Notes under the pieces: model-generated
Databases searched by the model: none
What the model was told of the DNA's origin: nothing
What the model saw: only the letters and a program-made list of their open reading frames with translations
NCBI RefSeq assembly: GCF_029633865.1
Contig: NC_079211.1
Span: 5,132,118-5,196,117 of the forward strand
DNA from: Lampris incognitus
Lineage: Eukaryota > Chordata > Actinopteri > Lampriformes > Lampridae
Length of the DNA: 64,000 bases
Reading direction: 5' to 3'
Position numbers and translations under genes: made by a program
In this document: positions 63,069-64,000 of the stretch, piece by piece
Layout of the letters: every line of letters begins with the position of its first letter
Position numbering within the stretch: position 1 is the stretch's first letter

Positions 63069-63805
63069 CTGGCTGATCCCAGCATGAACCAGGACTGAAG
63101 GGGCATCTGGGTGTTCTGGAGTTATCTTGGTCAGGATTGGGGTGCTTTAGGTTGGTGTGTTTGGTCGGAGTAAAGCTGTGGGTGATAACATCTGCCCTCC
63201 CAGCTGGATGAGGAGACGAATTTGGACAAGGAGGCCACAGAAAGATCTCCATCTCCTCCGTGAGTTTACGCAACACTCTGGACTGCTGCTTAATATCGGT
63301 AGCAACTAATTTCACCAAACAGAAGCCATCACGGTCACACACCGGGTCCGGATCTGAAAATGATCTCACTTCAGGGTCATTAGAGTGAGACCATCCGTCA
63401 GCTGCTGAAACTTGATCCAGACAGTTTTGGCTGATTTGAGAGACAGATGGAAAGGAAGTCTCCATTTGGTCCGGAGCTGAACAGTCCTGTTGTATTCTGT
63501 GAATCCTGTGTGCTGTGAACTTAGGCCGGGCCCAAGGGAAACCTGGACCAGGCTGCAGAGATGAGGCAGAACTGTCACTCTTTACAACAGGAAAGGAACG
63601 GTCCATGTGTGCAGCAAACTGAGGGAAGGATGAGCGTGGAGTGCAGGCAGGAGTTGGGGGGAGACACGTCTCAAGGTGAGAGGTCATCATAAGGCATTCA
63701 GCTGAGGAGTGATGCCGGAAAGCCAATAATTCCTTTTCCTGTGGGTCACAGAGCCTCCTCTCCAAAGCCTGCAGCTCCTCTTCTGTCAGAGTTTGCAGGT
63801 GGTCT
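63069..63805 (-). CDS. Predicted exon (E-a) of the unidentified minus-strand gene
   Basis: The acceptor TTTTTCAG is followed by DHLQTLTEEELQALERRLCD and PQEKELLAFRHHSSAECLMM, then a P/S-rich region, DPVCDRDGFCLVKLVATDI and KQQSRVLRKLTEEMEIFL. The helical, charged first and last parts suggest coiled coils. A GTCTGAG donor after CAGCCAG leaves one base, matching E-b. Without it the frame runs on to TGA at 62992, only about 10 bp from the LTR, so this could instead be a terminal exon. Family not recognised. Confidence 0.5.
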
Positions 63806-64000
63806 CTGAAAAACAGAAGAAATGGCGTTACATGTCCAAGTCCACCTGTACATATTAATATCTGTACATTCTGGTTATTTTTATGTTCATGTTAATGTGC
63901 CCATTCTGCACGTCTATCCATCTTGGAAGAGGAATCCCTCCTCTGATACTCTTCCCGAGGTTTCTCTGATTTTTTCCTGATACCCCCCCCCCCGTGGAGT
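63806..64000. other. Intron of the unidentified gene, no features seen
   Basis: AT-rich sequence ending in a C-run; no exon, repeat or RNA recognised up to the window edge. Confidence 0.5.

Overview
The window is from a ray-finned (teleost) fish genome. It has vertebrate GT-AG split genes, a selenoprotein gene with an in-frame UGA and a SECIS element, and very dense fish-type repeats: tRNA-derived SINEs, 5'-truncated LINEs, hAT, Tc1 and Harbinger DNA elements, and kilobase-scale satellites. There is no bacterial or phage-like gene organisation. Most long open frames are satellites or transposon remnants.

Layout: (1) 792-1218, minus strand: first coding exon of an IGFBP7-like secreted protein. 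(2) 4117-30545, minus strand: a complete six-coding-exon COX18 gene (359 codons plus stop), the mitochondrial inner-membrane insertase for cytochrome c oxidase assembly. Its introns hold two broken hAT transposases, several LINE fragments and a 1.5 kb satellite of 15-bp units. (3) 30560-36023: a head-to-head intergenic region with a noncoding COX18 5' exon, two perfect CRE palindromes and a 2.9 kb satellite of 22-bp units. (4) 36024-42878, plus strand: a complete selenoprotein T gene (218 residues, selenocysteine 73), most like the fish SELENOT2 branch. A form-2 SECIS lies at 44021-44088, probably in a separate 3' UTR exon. (5) 44.4-52.6 kb: gene-poor DNA full of SINE, LINE and Tc1 remnants. 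(6) 54.0-63.8 kb, minus strand: four to five phase-compatible exons of a serine- and charge-rich protein I do not recognise. They are separated by a hAT element, a Harbinger-type MITE and an LTR retroelement that itself carries a hAT MITE.

The genes do not form a pathway. COX18 acts in mitochondria, SELENOT in the ER and IGFBP7 outside the cell. The points most worth checking are the recoded UGA with its SECIS, the dinucleotide repeats that form or abut several splice sites (including the acceptor of the selenocysteine exon), the higher-order 22-bp satellite between two divergent promoters, and a set of perfect fold-back palindromes. Exon boundaries were placed by hand from GT/AG signals, reading phase and recognised protein families. 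No database search or transcript evidence was available.
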